Source of the DNA: Leguminivora glycinivorella
Lineage: Eukaryota > Arthropoda > Insecta > Lepidoptera > Tortricidae
Reading direction: 5' to 3'
Assembly (NCBI RefSeq): GCF_023078275.1
Contig: NC_062993.1
Span: 9,237,252 to 9,301,251 of the forward strand
Length of the DNA stretch: 64,000 bases
The notes beneath the pieces are model-generated. The model was not told where the DNA came from, made no database searches, and saw nothing but the letters and a program-made list of their open reading frames with translations. A program made the position numbers and the translations under genes. Positions 31,848-43,786 of this stretch are shown piece by piece; positions within the stretch are counted from its first letter, which is position 1; each line of letters starts with the position of its first letter.

Positions 31848-31985
31848 ATTGACCGTGACGTCACTCAATTCGATTTCATATTAATTCCATATTAGCAAGT
31901 CGTTCAAATTCGTTTTGACAGTTCTTAAAAAGAAGCTGATTTGACTAGAAGGCAAGTAGCCTATGGTAGACTGGTGGTGCTGTCC
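31848..31985 (+). mobile_element. Dispersed repeat matching 6738-6850
   Basis: AATTGACCGTGACGTCACT, GTTTTGACAGTTCTTAAAAA and GAAGCTGATTTGACTAG in inverted order relative to 6738-6850. Confidence 0.5.
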
Positions 31986-32554
31986 TCATTTTGACAGCTT
32001 TTCCATATTAAATTGCATGGTGTCAAATTAATTTCAACCTATAAGATGAAGACAAACCCATATTTAGATGACAGCGCCACTCCGTACAGTCACTTATCAC
32101 TCCAGCGCTCGTCTCTTTAATCTCTCGCTCGTTATTTAAGTATCAACTACTTTTTTGATAAAAAAATGTTATGTACACGGAAGTATAGTGACTGCACCAC
32201 CAGTAATAACAATACATCACATAAAAAGAATGTCGCGAAAATATCTGACACAATTTTATTTTTGGAGCCATAAAAGTATGTCAGATATTTATGCAGCCTT
32301 TTATTTGTACGATGTTACGATGTTATTGCCGGTGACTGTACAATAAAGGCTTTACCGTACAAGTTAAGAGATTACAATGAAACATCAAAAGCACAATGTA
32401 AAGGACAATTTCTCAGGAATGCAATAAAGTTTAACGTTGTGTAGCACTATACAGGTTACAATGTATTAAACGTGGTATATTTTAAGGGTATCTACAATGT
32501 TGCCCCATACCTGATCTACTTTTTTTTTAAATCAATTTATTATGTCTTCTCCAT

Positions 32555-32729
32555 TTTTAACCCCCGATGCAAAAACGACGGGGTGTTATAAGTTTGACGT
32601 GTATGTCTGTCTGTGGCATCGTTTTTTTTTGTTTGAAAGCTGAGTTAGTCGGGAGTGTTCTTAGCCATGTTTTATAAAAATCGGTTCATTATGTCGGGGG
32701 TTTTTCCAAAATTTTAAATTTGTGGTTTA
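32555..32729 (+). mobile_element. 'CCCCCGACGC' repeat, internally deleted
   Basis: TTTTAACCCCCGATGCAAAA, then GTATGTCTGTCTGTGGCATC joined directly to TTTTTTTTGTTTGAAAGCTG; the GAACGGATGAACCG block is missing. Confidence 0.7.
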
Positions 32730-32788
32730 CATAAACGTAACCTGATTTATTCACACCTGCCGTTGACATTAGCGACAGTAATGACCCA

Positions 32789-32919
32789 TTTAGACGGTAC
32801 GAGAACTCGCATACGAGTTTTATTACATTGCGGTATTTGATGGCTGTGCAAAATTGTATGTAACCTAAACAGCCCGCAATGTAACTAAAATCGCATGCGA
32901 GTTCGCACGCCGTCTAAAT
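32789..32919. mobile_element. MITE, ATTTAGACGG termini
   Basis: ATTTAGACGGTACGAGAACT and GTTCGCACGCCGTCTAAAT are inverted; an inner CATTGCGG/CCGCAATG match is also present. Confidence 0.65.
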
Positions 32920-32971
32920 CAGGCCTAATATATTATTAGTTCTCATACCGCTGCGTTTCTACGCCAAACCT

Positions 32972-33010
32972 TGCTCACAGGCAAATGCCGGGATAACGCA
33001 AGGTGGATCC
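32972..33010 (+). mobile_element. SINE tail scrap
   Basis: GGCAAATGCCGGGATAACGC followed by AAGG matches the end of the 47539-47855 SINE. Confidence 0.5.
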
Positions 33011-33596
33011 TGTCCTGTAGTCGACTCTGTTCACCCAGCTCAGATCACCTGGGTGAATTAGGTAAACTATAAATATACTTTGTTCACCTATAATTTTCTT
33101 GGGGGTATTAAGTAAACTTTTATTATACCTTTTATTATACCTGTGGTGCACAAAGTAAACGGACCGTATATTTAATGAACCTGTGATCAATTGTGGGTGA
33201 ATTAAGTTTACTCTAAGAATATTTAATTCACCTTTTGTTCACCTGTGGTGAACAAAGCAAACGGGAGTTATGTATTAAGTTTATCCAGTCTGGGCCAGGC
33301 CTAGTAATGTAGAAATTGCAGAACATTCCCAAAAAGCGGAAACATTCTTGAGAATGTTCGCAGAACATTCCCGCAACATGCAATTTATTATTTAAACAAG
33401 AGAATATACTTGAAATAATGTTTAAATGGGCATAAAATAAAACTATATGTTATTATAGGTATAATATTGTCTATTACAGTTAGCTATTTTGTTGATAAGT
33501 GATAAGTTACCTAAATTCTCACTATAAGTTGCTTAAATTCTCACTATACTTCAGGGAACATTTCGACTTTCAGACTTTCAGAGTTTTAGTCCTGAC

Positions 33597-34170
33597 TTTT
33601 TAGGGTTCCGTAGTCGACTAGGAACCCTTATAGTTTCGCCATGTCTGTCTGTCCGTCCGTCCGTCCGTCCGTCCGTCCGTCCGTCCGTCCGTCCGTCCGC
33701 GGTTAATCTCAGTAACCGTTAGCACTAGAAAGCTGAAATTTGGTAACAATATGTATATCGATCACGCCAATAAAGTGCAAAAATAAAAAATGGAAAAAAA
33801 TGTTTTATTAGGGTACCCCCCCTACATGTAAAATGGAGGCTGATATTTTTTTTTCTTTCCAACCCCAACGTGTGATATATTGTTGGATAGGTATTAAAAA
33901 ATGAATTAAAGTTTGCTAAGATCGTTTTTTGATAATATTAATATTTTCGGAAATAATTGCTCCTAAAGGAAAAAAAAGTGCGTCCCCCCCCTCTAACTTT
34001 TGAACCATATGTTTAAAAAATATGAAAAAAATCACAAAAGTAGAACTTTATAAAGACTTTCTAGGAAAATTGTTTTGAACTTGATAGGTTAAGTAGTTTT
34101 TGAGAAAAATATGGAAAACTACGGAACCCTACACTGAGCGTGGCCCGACACGCTCTTGGCCGGTTTTTTA
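33597..34170 (-). mobile_element. 'CCGGCCAAG' repeat with (GTCC)n, minus copy
   Basis: TTAGGGTTCCGTAGTCGACT, about 12 GTCC units, and the CTCTTGGCCGGTTTTTT end. Confidence 0.8.
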
Positions 34171-34257
34171 AATTAGGTACCGAACTATTATTTCTTGATG
34201 CCTGTTTTTGGTCATGCCAATATATGTATATACAAAAAAAAAACAAACAAAATAGAA

Positions 34258-34345
34258 ACAAAAAGATCGCTGTCAGGATCGAACCTGAGAACATCGGCAT
34301 ACGAAGCCAACGCACTACCACGGGACTACGTCTTGACTTGCTGAG
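34258..34345 (-). mobile_element. tRNA-like SINE head
   Basis: On the minus strand: GTCCCGTGGTAGTGCGTTGG (A-box-like), then GGTTCGATCC (perfect B box). A tRNA-like promoter without a clear cloverleaf, so it is called a SINE head rather than a tRNA gene. Confidence 0.5.
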
Positions 34346-35170
34346 TTCGACGAAATTATGGTATAAACTACGAAGTTACTAAGTATTCTGATAAATTCTC
34401 GTTCTAGAGAACATTCTCAGAAGTTACCGAAAATTCTCATGAGGAACATTGAACTACTATGTACTACGTACTAGAAATGACAACTCGAACATATTCTGTG
34501 CGCCGACCGGCAGCGGCGGCAGCGCGAGGCGCATGCGCGTGAAGCGAACCGTGTCATAGAGTAAGACTTGACCACCTAGACGCGACACTTTTAGTGTAGA
34601 CCTTTGTTTTATACTTTGTGTGTGAAATACTAAGTAGTTTATTTTTAGCACTATTGTACATTGTGTTATATTTAATTTCTACTCAGTGAAATAAAAATAA
34701 GTAATTGTTTTTTTCATAAATTTTAATTTCCTTTGAATAAAATTAGTTTTGTAAGTTTCTGTCGCTCAGAATAATAATCGCGCAATTCACCTTGTTTTAC
34801 CTCCCTTAAACACCGGTTGCATTAAATACTTTAATACTATTTCAGTTTTGGTGTCACTATTTTTCGTCAATAATGAGAATTATAATTCAGAAATAATTCA
34901 AAATCATGCTTATTGTATAATATTATCGACTAAAATTCGTATTAGAATCGTGTAATATTCAAAACTATAAATTGAAATAAATATTTTTATATTATATATT
35001 GAAAACAGAATATGATCACAATTATTATACCTTATTACCTACATGTCATGTCTGCGCGATTCATCTATGATTCCAGTTGTCAAAATGGCGGCCATAGCAT
35101 CGCGTTTAAGGAGCCCGTCCCTTCATTATAATAATTACTTAAATTAAGTTAGATCAAAATAGCTTGTCTA
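34346..35170. other. No gene seen
   Basis: AT-rich, apart from a GCGGCGGCAGCGCGAGGCGC island near 34515. No ORF of interest. Confidence 0.4.
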
Positions 35171-35175
35171 CTAAC

Positions 35176-35252
35176 CGATGAAATGTGACACCGTCACTTT
35201 TATTAGATTTTCTCGTATGACTTCAACAGTATCTTATAGCACAGGAAGGCAT
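35176..35252 (-). pseudogene. Broken THAP-domain first exon
   Basis: Starts MPSCAIRYC, then TGA, then SHTRKSNKSDGVTFHR, and ends at a GT donor (CATCG|GTTAGT). It is 77 nt long and in the same phase as exon 1 of the gene at 25628 (MPTCVVKLC ... KKDGITFHR). The two zinc-binding Cys are kept but a nonsense codon follows. No second THAP exon was found at lower coordinates. A relic of another THAP gene or P-type element. Confidence 0.65.
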
Positions 35253-35389
35253 TTTTTCATTTTATTTGTGTGCAGTCAGAGACAACCTCCTCCCACCACG
35301 CGCAGACACTGACTGAGGCAACATAAGTCCACTGGACTTATGTTTGTGGCGCAAACTTTTTGTTCGCCGTGTCCTCTCTAGTACATTAT

Positions 35390-35510
35390 ACCTCAATGAT
35401 GAGGAATGTTCTGCAACTTTGGAAACTTCTCGACCGTGCATTGCTAGGCAGGCCTATGTCTAGCAGTGGATGTCTTTTCGCTGATTATGATGATGGTGAT
35501 GATTGCGTTT
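35390..35510 (+). mobile_element. LINE 3' end with GAT-rich tail
   Basis: GGCAGGCCTATGTCTAGCAG, TGGATGTC, then GATTATGATGATGGTGATGA. Same class as 10386-10510. Confidence 0.5.
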
Positions 35511-35539
35511 CTGCGGCCAATATCGTCAAACAGATTTGG

Positions 35540-36018
35540 AAAATATTTTTTCTCAAACATGGTATGAAATATTGATGTTATGTGCCTTATAATTGGCAGC
35601 GAAGTATGACGTTGCAGGTGCGGCTAGGACGATTGATAGATAATGGAATTTCATACAAACCTTGCAGGCCAAGGCCGGCAAAGTCTTCTTTTTTAATTTC
35701 CAAACACAGATAATTGTGACATAACATCCAGGTTTTTAGCCAATTAAAAAAAAACTATAAGGGGCTTTATAGACGTGCCGACTGCAACTGGTACGGGCCC
35801 TAGACAATATTTGATTTTGGGGTGCGTTTTCATACAATTTGTTTTTTTTTAATTTTTTTTTAATTTTTTGTTTTTTTATAGGCGTATACGGGGTATTAAA
35901 GGGGAACGAACATTCGATTATTTTTGCGCTACGACGCACCGTTTGGGAGATACAGCCATCCAAAGTTACTATTTTCAGTAGACTTTATTTATTTCATACC
36001 ATGTTTGAGAAAAGCACT
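35540..36018. other. Region between short inverted repeats
   Basis: TTCTCAAACATGGTATGAAA (35549) and TTTCATACCATGTTTGAGAA (35993) are inverted, 20 bp each. Between them are T-rich DNA and no gene. Confidence 0.35.
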
Positions 36019-36140
36019 ATACATACCTCGGCGGGAAATGGGGTTGCCCGCCTCAGACCTATCCGGCCTCGCTTCGCTCGGCCGTCTATATGTCTTCGGC
36101 CGGCAACCCCATTTGTCCCGGCCTCTGTAGTAATGTACTA
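36019..36140. mobile_element. Dispersed repeat, 'TACCTCGGCGGGA' family
   Basis: Shared with 52616-52730: ACCTCGGCGGGA, TATATGTCTTCGGCCGGCAA, GTCCCGGCCTCTGTAGTA. Contains a CGGCCTCGCTTCGCTCGGCCG hairpin core. Confidence 0.55.
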
Positions 36141-36783
36141 TTAAGGCAATTGATATTGATATTTCCAATTTGATAAGGAAATGTTGCTGGAAATTTTAAA
36201 TCTTGAGAGACTTTCGTTAGATGGTTGGATCAAGGGTCAGATGCAGAAGGCGGGTGATCTTGGACACTGCGCGGATAGTCCGGCGGATCCTCTCTCTGAA
36301 GCCCTTACCACCGCACCGCAGCCTGGGCCCTGCCCCGCTAGCGGTTATGTTTTTTATAATGTGTTTATATGTTTTTTATATTGTTTTGTATGTGTTTTTT
36401 GTATTTTACTTTTATATTCATATTATAAACGACCTAACTCACTCGTAAGACTAAAAATTAATAAAGGAGATGAAATTTTATTTATGGCGTCGTCGTGCCG
36501 CATTTCTTCATCAATGATAGTGTTGATTCCGAATCACATTTTTCCAATCCGCGATTCAATAACCTGCGACTGGTAAATTAAAAATCGCTGTCGCCTGTAA
36601 CATGGTTCTCAATAGAAGTCATATTGTGCGCGCCATTTTATATCTTGCTCCGGTGAAGTGTAGACGAACGTAACTTTATTTATTCGTTGAAATTGATGTT
36701 GATGTTCACCGAGGGTGCGGTGTGCTGGTGACGGAAGGACCTACGGAACTAATTTGTTCCGTCTATTGACTTTTGAGTCGTCG

Positions 36784-36975
36784 GCAACCCAAAGCCTCCT
36801 TGGCACTTGTACACTCCTTTTTGCTGCATACTTAACACAGTAAAAGGGAGTGTACAAGTTTCTAATGGGTTGGCAACGCGCATGTGACACTCCTTGAGTT
36901 GCATGCGTCCATAGGTTACGGTGGCCGCTTTCTATCAGGCGGACCGTATATTAGTTTGCCACCGACGTAGTATAA
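36784..36975 (+). mobile_element. LINE 3' end opening each tandem unit
   Basis: TTGGCAACGCGCATGTGACA, CCATAGGTTACGGTGGCCGC and TATCAGGCGGACCGTATATT, then an A run. Related ends lie at 42936-43207, 52795-52858 and 56472-56595. Recurs at 38991 and 41195. Confidence 0.65.
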
Positions 36976-37259
36976 AAAAAAATACATTAGTGAAAGCAAT
37001 GTCGCGCTGATTTTCTGCAGTAGTAATTTTAGCCTTGTAAGTGTGAATGGTGTATTTTACGTTTCATTTAAATATAATACAATATTATGGCTCAATGAAT
37101 AAATCGCTATCGCCTGTTACACAGTACCCAATCTAAGTATCAGTCATGTGTGCGCCATTTATGTCTTTCTCCGTGCAAGTTTAGACGAACGTAACTTGAT
37201 TTATTCACGTCACTACGTTGGAACGTGGCATCAGATTTATAGCTATGTGTTTGTGATTT

Positions 37260-38016
37260 TCTAAATTAAATGAAAATGAAAATGAAAATGAAATATTTAT
37301 TTTTCAAGTAGGCATATTACAATGCGCATATGAACGTCAAATAAAGCTACGCCGGCTCTAACCCTACGCCTCAGCCTCGAGAAGATTTCAGTCCCCCCTC
37401 AGTTGGGAGGGGGGTATCCACTATGGGACCGGCAAGAAACTCGGCGGGCAACTTCTTTTCAAAACATTACATCTTATAATTAACATGCATTAAATAACAA
37501 CATACAATTTAACATGCAAAAGTATTCATCAAAGAATATGAACAGACTAGACTAGGTACTCTATGGAAATCAATTTCAATAAATTATATTATTGCTTAAT
37601 AATACGTCGTTCTTCTTCAGAGAAAACATATCAAATTGTCATAGAAGAAAAAGATAATATGAATCTCAATATCATTAAATATGTAATTTACCTACACAAC
37701 ATAAAATATAAAATATTTGATGTGCTTTCTTATCTGAACTGTGTCCTCTATACATAATACAATTATTTTAATTGCTATTCGTTTTTTGTAGTTTCTGGTT
37801 CGGGCCATGCATGTTTGTCTGTCACATAGTCCTCGACTCTGTAATAAGCCTTTAACATCAATGATTTTTTTAAGTAGTTCTTAAGAGCTGGGAGGGGTAA
37901 TCTCAAAGCAGTGTCAGGTAACTTATTATAAAAATGAATGCATTGCCCAACAAATGACTTCTGTACTTTACGGACACGAAACTTCTTTATGGCAAGCTTA
38001 TTTTTGTTTCAAAGAT
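37260..38016 (-). pseudogene. LINE ORF C-terminus and 3' end, unit copy 1
   Basis: The minus frame from about 38016 to the stop at 37775 contains FRVRKVQKSFVGQCIHFYNK, LPLPALKNYLKKSLMLKAYY and VEDYVTDKHAWPEPE. KAYY.V.DY...K.AW is a common LINE ORF2 ending in insects. A 3' UTR with (TTTTCA)-type repeats follows to 37260. Only ~80 codons, 5' truncated. Paralogs at about 39467-40223 and 41670-42425. Confidence 0.65.
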
Positions 38017-39466
38017 AACATATAGAAGAGTGGAAATATAGGAAGAATGGAGATCAAATATTAAGACTGACACGCTGAAGCCTGGCTTGGCTCTTGCTAA
38101 ATTCGATAATTATGGAATGCTCCATACAAACTTCCACCCCCATTTTAGGGAAGTAGGGGTTAGAAAGAGACAAAAAGTAGCCTATGTCACTCTCCATTCC
38201 TTTAACTATCTCCACTTAAAAAATCACGTCAATTGGTCGCTCCGTTTTGCAAACAAACAGACTCACTGCATACACACTTTTCCATTTAGTATAATATAAG
38301 TATGAATTCTTAGGCCAGCAACAGATAGTCAAAAAATTCATAATCAGAATAAATCATAATCTTATAAAAATCAGATCGAGTGCACGGAGTTCCATACAAT
38401 TTCGCGACTGTCCACACACACTCTTATTTTTTAAGATTATGAATTTTCAGATTGATCTGACAGATTCCGTATAAATCTTTTTTTAAGATTATGAATTTTA
38501 AGACTGTCTGTTCGGCCTTAAACAATGTGGTAAAAGTACCTTTTACTCGAGAACATCAGGTTTATTTACGTCACTTCGTTGCAACATGGCAATAGTTGTT
38601 GTAACTAACATTATAAACTATTTTACAGGCGTGTTAGCTCAACTAATTTGCTTTGTATGAGACATTGTTTCAGAATGCAAGTTTTATAGCCAATTTACTT
38701 AGTAACAGCTTTCCTGAAGTTTTTATGAACACTTAGATGTCAGCGGGAGGACTTATTGTATACAAAACAAGTCCACGAACTAATTTTACATGGCGTATTA
38801 TGAGCATTGAAGACCTAAGAGGTTCATCTTAAACTTTGTCCCTACCCTATTTATCCAATGTATGTAGTTGTGGAATGAGCTACTTTTTGAGGCGTCTTCC
38901 TTGCGCTATGATATATTATAGGGTTCTTCAAGAAGCAGGTATTTAGGGTTCTCAAAGGTCGGCAACGCATAAGTGATTTCCCCGATGTTGGCAACCCAAA
39001 GCCTCCTTGGCACTTGTACACTCCTTTTTGCTGCATACTTAACACAGTAAAAGGGAGTGTACAAGTTTCTAATGGGTTGGCAACGCGCATGTGACACTCC
39101 TTGAGTTGCATGCGTCCATAGGTTACGGTGGCCGCTTTCTATCAGGCGGACCGTATATTAGTTTGCCACCGACGTAGTATAAAAAAAAATACATTAGTGA
39201 AAGCAATGTCGCGCTGATTTTCTGCAGTAGTAATTTTAGCCTTGTAAGTGTGAATGGTGTATTTTACGTTTCATTTAAATATAATACAATATTATGGCTC
39301 AATGAATAAATCGCTATCGCCTGTTACACAGTACCCAATCTAAGTATCAGTCATGTGTGCGCCATTTATGTCTTTCTCCGTGCAAGTTTAGACGAACGTA
39401 ACTTGATTTATTCACGTCACTACGTTGGAACGTGGCATCAGATTTATAGCTATGTGTTTGTGATTT

Positions 39467-40223
39467 TCTAAATTAAATGAAAATGAAAATGAAAATGAAA
39501 TATTTATTTTTCAAGTAGGCATATTACAATGCGCATATGAACGTCAAATAAAGCTACGCCGGCTCTAACCCTACGCCTCAGCCTCGAGAAGATTTCAGTC
39601 CCCCCTCAGTTGGGAGGGGGGTATCCACTATGGGACCGGCAAGAAACTCGGCGGGCAACTTCTTTTCAAAACATTACATCTTATAATTAACATGCATTAA
39701 ATAACAACATACAATTTAACATGCAAAAGTATTCATCAAAGAATATGAACAGACTAGACTAGGTACTCTATGGAAATCAATTTCAATAAATTATATTATT
39801 GCTTAATAATACGTCGTTCTTCTTCAGAGAAAACATATCAAATTGTCATAGAAGAAAAAGATAATATGAATCTCAATATCATTAAATATGTAATTTACCT
39901 ACACAACATAAAATATAAAATATTTGATGTGCTTTCTTATCTGAACTGTGTCCTCTATACATAATACAATTATTTTAATTGCTATTCGTTTTTTGTAGTT
40001 TCTGGTTCGGGCCATGCATGTTTGTCTGTCACATAGTCCTCGACTCTGTAATAAGCCTTTAACATCAATGATTTTTTTAAGTAGTTCTTAAGAGCTGGGA
40101 GGGGTAATCTCAAAGCAGTGTCAGGTAACTTATTATAAAAATGAATGCATTGCCCAACAAATGACTTCTGTACTTTACGGACACGAAACTTCTTTATGGC
40201 AAGCTTATTTTTGTTTCAAAGAT
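39467..40223 (-). pseudogene. LINE ORF C-terminus and 3' end, unit copy 2
   Basis: Same sequence as the copy-1 remnant, offset by about 2207 bp. It duplicated with the unit, not by its own transposition. Confidence 0.65.
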
Positions 40224-41669
40224 AACATATAGAAGAGTGGAAATATAGGAAGAATGGAGATCAAATATTAAGACTGACACGCTGAAGCCTGGCTTGGCTC
40301 TTGCTAAATTCGATAATTATGGAATGCTCCATACAAACTTCCACCCCCATTTTAGGGAAGTAGGGGGTTAGAAAGAGACAAAAAGTAGCCTATGTCACTC
40401 TCCATTCCTTTAACTATCTCCACTTAAAAAATCACGTCAATTGGTCGCTCCGTTTTGCAAACAAACAGACTCACTGCATACACACTTTTCCATTTAGTAT
40501 AATATAAGTATGAATTCTTAGGCAACAGATAGTCAAAAAATTCATAATCAGAATAAATCATAATCTTATAAAAATCAGATCGAGTGCACGGAGTTCCATA
40601 CAATTTCGCGACTGTCCACACACACTCTTATTTTTTAAGATTATGAATTTTCAGATTGATCTGACAGATTCCGTATAAATCTTTTTTTAAGATTATGAAT
40701 TTTAAGACTGTCTGTTCGGCCTTAAACAATGTGGTAAAAGTACCTTTTACTCGAGAACATCAGGTTTATTTACGTCACTTCGTTGCAACATGGCAATAGT
40801 TGTTGTAACTAACATTATAAACTATTTTACAGGCGTGTTAGCTCAACTAATTTGCTTTGTATGAGACATTGTTTCAGAATGCAAGTTTTATAGCCAATTT
40901 ACTTAGTAACAGCTTTCCTGAAGTTTTTATGAACACTTAGATGTCAGCGGGAGGACTTATTGTATACAAAACAAGTCCACGAACTAATTTTACATGGCGT
41001 ATTATGAGCATTGAAGACCTAAGAGGTTCATCTTAAACTTTGTCCCTACCCTATTTATCCAATGTATGTAGTTGTGGAATGAGCTACTTTTTGAGGCGTC
41101 TTCCTTGCGCTATGATATATTATAGGGTTCTTCAAGAAGCAGGTATTTAGGGTTCTCAAAGGTCGGCAACGCATAAGTGATTTCCCCGATGTTGGCAACC
41201 CAAAGCCTCCTTGGCACTTGTACACTCCTTTTTGCTGCATACTTAACACAGTAAAAGGGAGTGTACAAGTTTCTAATGGGTTGGCAACGCGCATGTGACA
41301 CTCCTTGAGTTGCATGCGTCCATAGGTTACGGTGGCCGCTTTCTATCAGGCGGACCGTATATTAGTTTGCCACCGACGTAGTATAAAAAAATACATTAGT
41401 GAAAGCAATGTCGCGCTGATTTTCTGCAGTAGTAATTTTAGCCTTGTAAGTGTGAATGGTGTATTTTACGTTTCATTTAAATATAATACAATATTATGGC
41501 TCAATGAATAAATCGCTATCGCCTGTTACACAGTACCCAATCTAAGTATCAGTCATGTGTGCGCCATTTATGTCTTTCTCCGTGCAAGTTTAGACGAACG
41601 TAACTTGATTTATTCACGTCACTACGTTGGAACGTGGCATCAGATTTATAGCTATGTGTTTGTGATTTT

Positions 41670-42425
41670 CTAAATTAAATGAAAATGAAAATGAAAATGA
41701 AATATTTATTTTTCAAGTAGGCATATTACAATGCGCATATGAACGTCAAATAAAGCTACGCCGGCTCTAACCCTACGCCTCAGCCTCGAGAAGATTTCAG
41801 TCCCCCCTCAGTTGGGAGGGGGGTATCCACTATGGGACCGGCAAGAAACTCGGCGGGCAACTTCTTTTCAAAACATTACATCTTATAATTAACATGCATT
41901 AAATAACAACATACAATTTAACATGCAAAAGTATTCATCAAAGAATATGAACAGACTAGACTAGGTACTCTATGGAAATCAATTTCAATAAATTATATTA
42001 TTGCTTAATAATACGTCGTTCTTCTTCAGAGAAAACATATCAAATTGTCATAGAAGAAAAAGATAATATGAATCTCAATATCATTAAATATGTAATTTAC
42101 CTACACAACATAAAATATAAAATATTTGATGTGCTTTCTTATCTGAACTGTGTCCTCTATACATAATACAATTATTTTAATTGCTATTCGTTTTTTGTAG
42201 TTTCTGGTTCGGGCCATGCATGTTTGTCTGTCACATAGTCCTCGACTCTGTAATAAGCCTTTAACATCAATGATTTTTTTAAGTAGTTCTTAAGAGCTGG
42301 GAGGGGTAATCTCAAAGCAGTGTCAGGTAACTTATTATAAAAATGAATGCATTGCCCAACAAATGACTTCTGTACTTTACGGACACGAAACTTCTTTATG
42401 GCAAGCTTATTTTTGTTTCAAAGAT
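41670..42425 (-). pseudogene. LINE ORF C-terminus and 3' end, unit copy 3
   Basis: Same remnant again, about 2202 bp beyond copy 2, with the reading frame still intact. Confidence 0.65.
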
Positions 42426-42935
42426 AACATATAGAAGAGTGGAAATATAGGAAGAATGGAGATCAAATATTAAGACTGACACGCTGAAGCCTGGCTTGGC
42501 TCTTGCTAAATTCGATAATTATGGAATGCTCCATACAAACTTCCACCCCCCATTTTAGGGAAGTAGGGGGTTAGAAAGAGACAAAAAGTAGCCTATGTCA
42601 CTCTCCATTCCTTTAACTATCTCCACTTAAAAAATCACGTCAATTGGTCGCTCCGTTTTGCAAACAAACAGACTCACTGCATACACACTTTTCCATTTAG
42701 TATAATATAAGTATGAATTCTTAGGCAACAGATAGTCAAAAAATTCATAATCAGAATAAATCATAATCTTATAAAAATCAGATCGAGTGCACGGAGTTCC
42801 ATACAATTTCGCGACTGTCCACACACACTCTTATTTTTTAAGATTATGAATTTTCAGATTGATCTGACAGATTCCATAATATAAGTCTTTTTTTTAATTA
42901 TGAATTTTAAGACTGTCTGTTGCCGGCCTTAAACA

Positions 42936-43207
42936 ACAGGGCGCTCATCCACACACCTTGCAACCTAAATGGTCGCGCACCGTGCGGTTTCAGAGGAATT
43001 TCCTCCCACGAACGCTCCGGCTGTGGAATGAGCTCCCTGCCGAGGTATTCCCAATGAACTACAGTATGGGGTTCTTCAAAAAAGGAGTGTAGAAGTTTCT
43101 AATGGGTCGGCAACGCGCATGTGACTCCCCTTGAGTTGCAGGCGTCCATAGGTTACGGTGACCGCTTTCCATCAGGCGGGCCGTATCCCTGTTTGTCACC
43201 GACGTGG
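42936..43207 (+). mobile_element. LINE 3' fragment inserted in tandem copy 3
   Basis: Copies 1 and 2 read CCTTAAACAATGTGGTAAAA here. Copy 3 has about 270 bp extra, with CGCTCCGGCTGTGGAATGAG, CAGGCGGGCCGTATCC and GACGTGGTATAAAAAATA. No clear target duplication. Confidence 0.7.
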
Positions 43208-43556
43208 TATAAAAAATAGTGGTAAAAGTACCTTTTACTCGAGAACATCAGGTTTATTCACGTCACTTCGTTGCAACATGGCAATAGTTGTTGTAACTAA
43301 CATTATAAACTATTTTACAGGCGTGTTAGCTCAACTAATTTGCTTTGTATGAGACATTGTTTCAGAATGTAAGTTTTATAGCCAATTTGCTTAGTAACAG
43401 CTTTCCTGAAGTTTTTATGAACACTTAGATGTCAGCGGGACGACTTATTGTATACAAAACAAGTCCACGAACTAATTTTACATGGCGTATTATGAGCATT
43501 GAAGACCTAAGGTTCATCTTAAACTTTGTCCCTATTTATCCAATGTATGTAGTTGT

Positions 43557-43745
43557 GGAATGATCTACCTTCTGAGGTGTCTCCCTTGCGCTATGATATA
43601 GGGTTCTTCAAGAAGCAGGTATTGAGGGTTCTCAAAGGTCGGCAACGCATAAGTGATTCCCCCGATGTTGCTTATGTCCATGGGCAGCGATGACTGCTTC
43701 CCATCAGGTGGCTCGTCTGCTCGTTTGCTACCTATTTCATAAAAA
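43557..43745 (+). mobile_element. LINE 3' end, complete at the right edge of the triplication
   Basis: GTTGTGGAATGATCTACC ... GGTCGGCAACGCATAAGTGA ... CATCAGGTGGCTCGTCTGCT ... poly-A. In the tandem units this end is cut at CCCGATGTTG. Confidence 0.6.
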
Positions 43746-43786
43746 AAAATGTATGTTTGTATAAGGTCCTTAAAAAAGAGACTACA

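Larger units (their letters stand above)
36784..43670. repeat. Tandem triplication of a 2.2-kb unit
   Basis: Copy 1: 36784-38990; copy 2: 38991-41194; copy 3: 41195-43670, which carries an extra ~270-bp insertion at about 42936-43207. Copies differ only by single bases and short indels. Internal junctions read CCCGATGTTG|GCAACCC, while the outer edges read GAGTCGTCG|GCAACCC (left) and CCCGATGTTG|CTTATG (right). The small ORF at 37563-37757 recurs at 39770 and 41972 but has no recognisable domain. Confidence 0.9.

Noticed and set aside
33648..33700. (GTCC)n and similar tracts as coding or regulatory repeats
   Set aside because: They are the internal microsatellites of dispersed repeats and recur in every full copy.
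37563..42166. 64-codon ORF repeated three times
   Set aside because: It recurs only because the 2.2-kb unit is triplicated; it lies in the 3' region of a minus-strand LINE and has no domain.
36784..43670. CRISPR-like array
   Set aside because: Units are 2.2 kb, without short spaced repeats, in a eukaryotic context.
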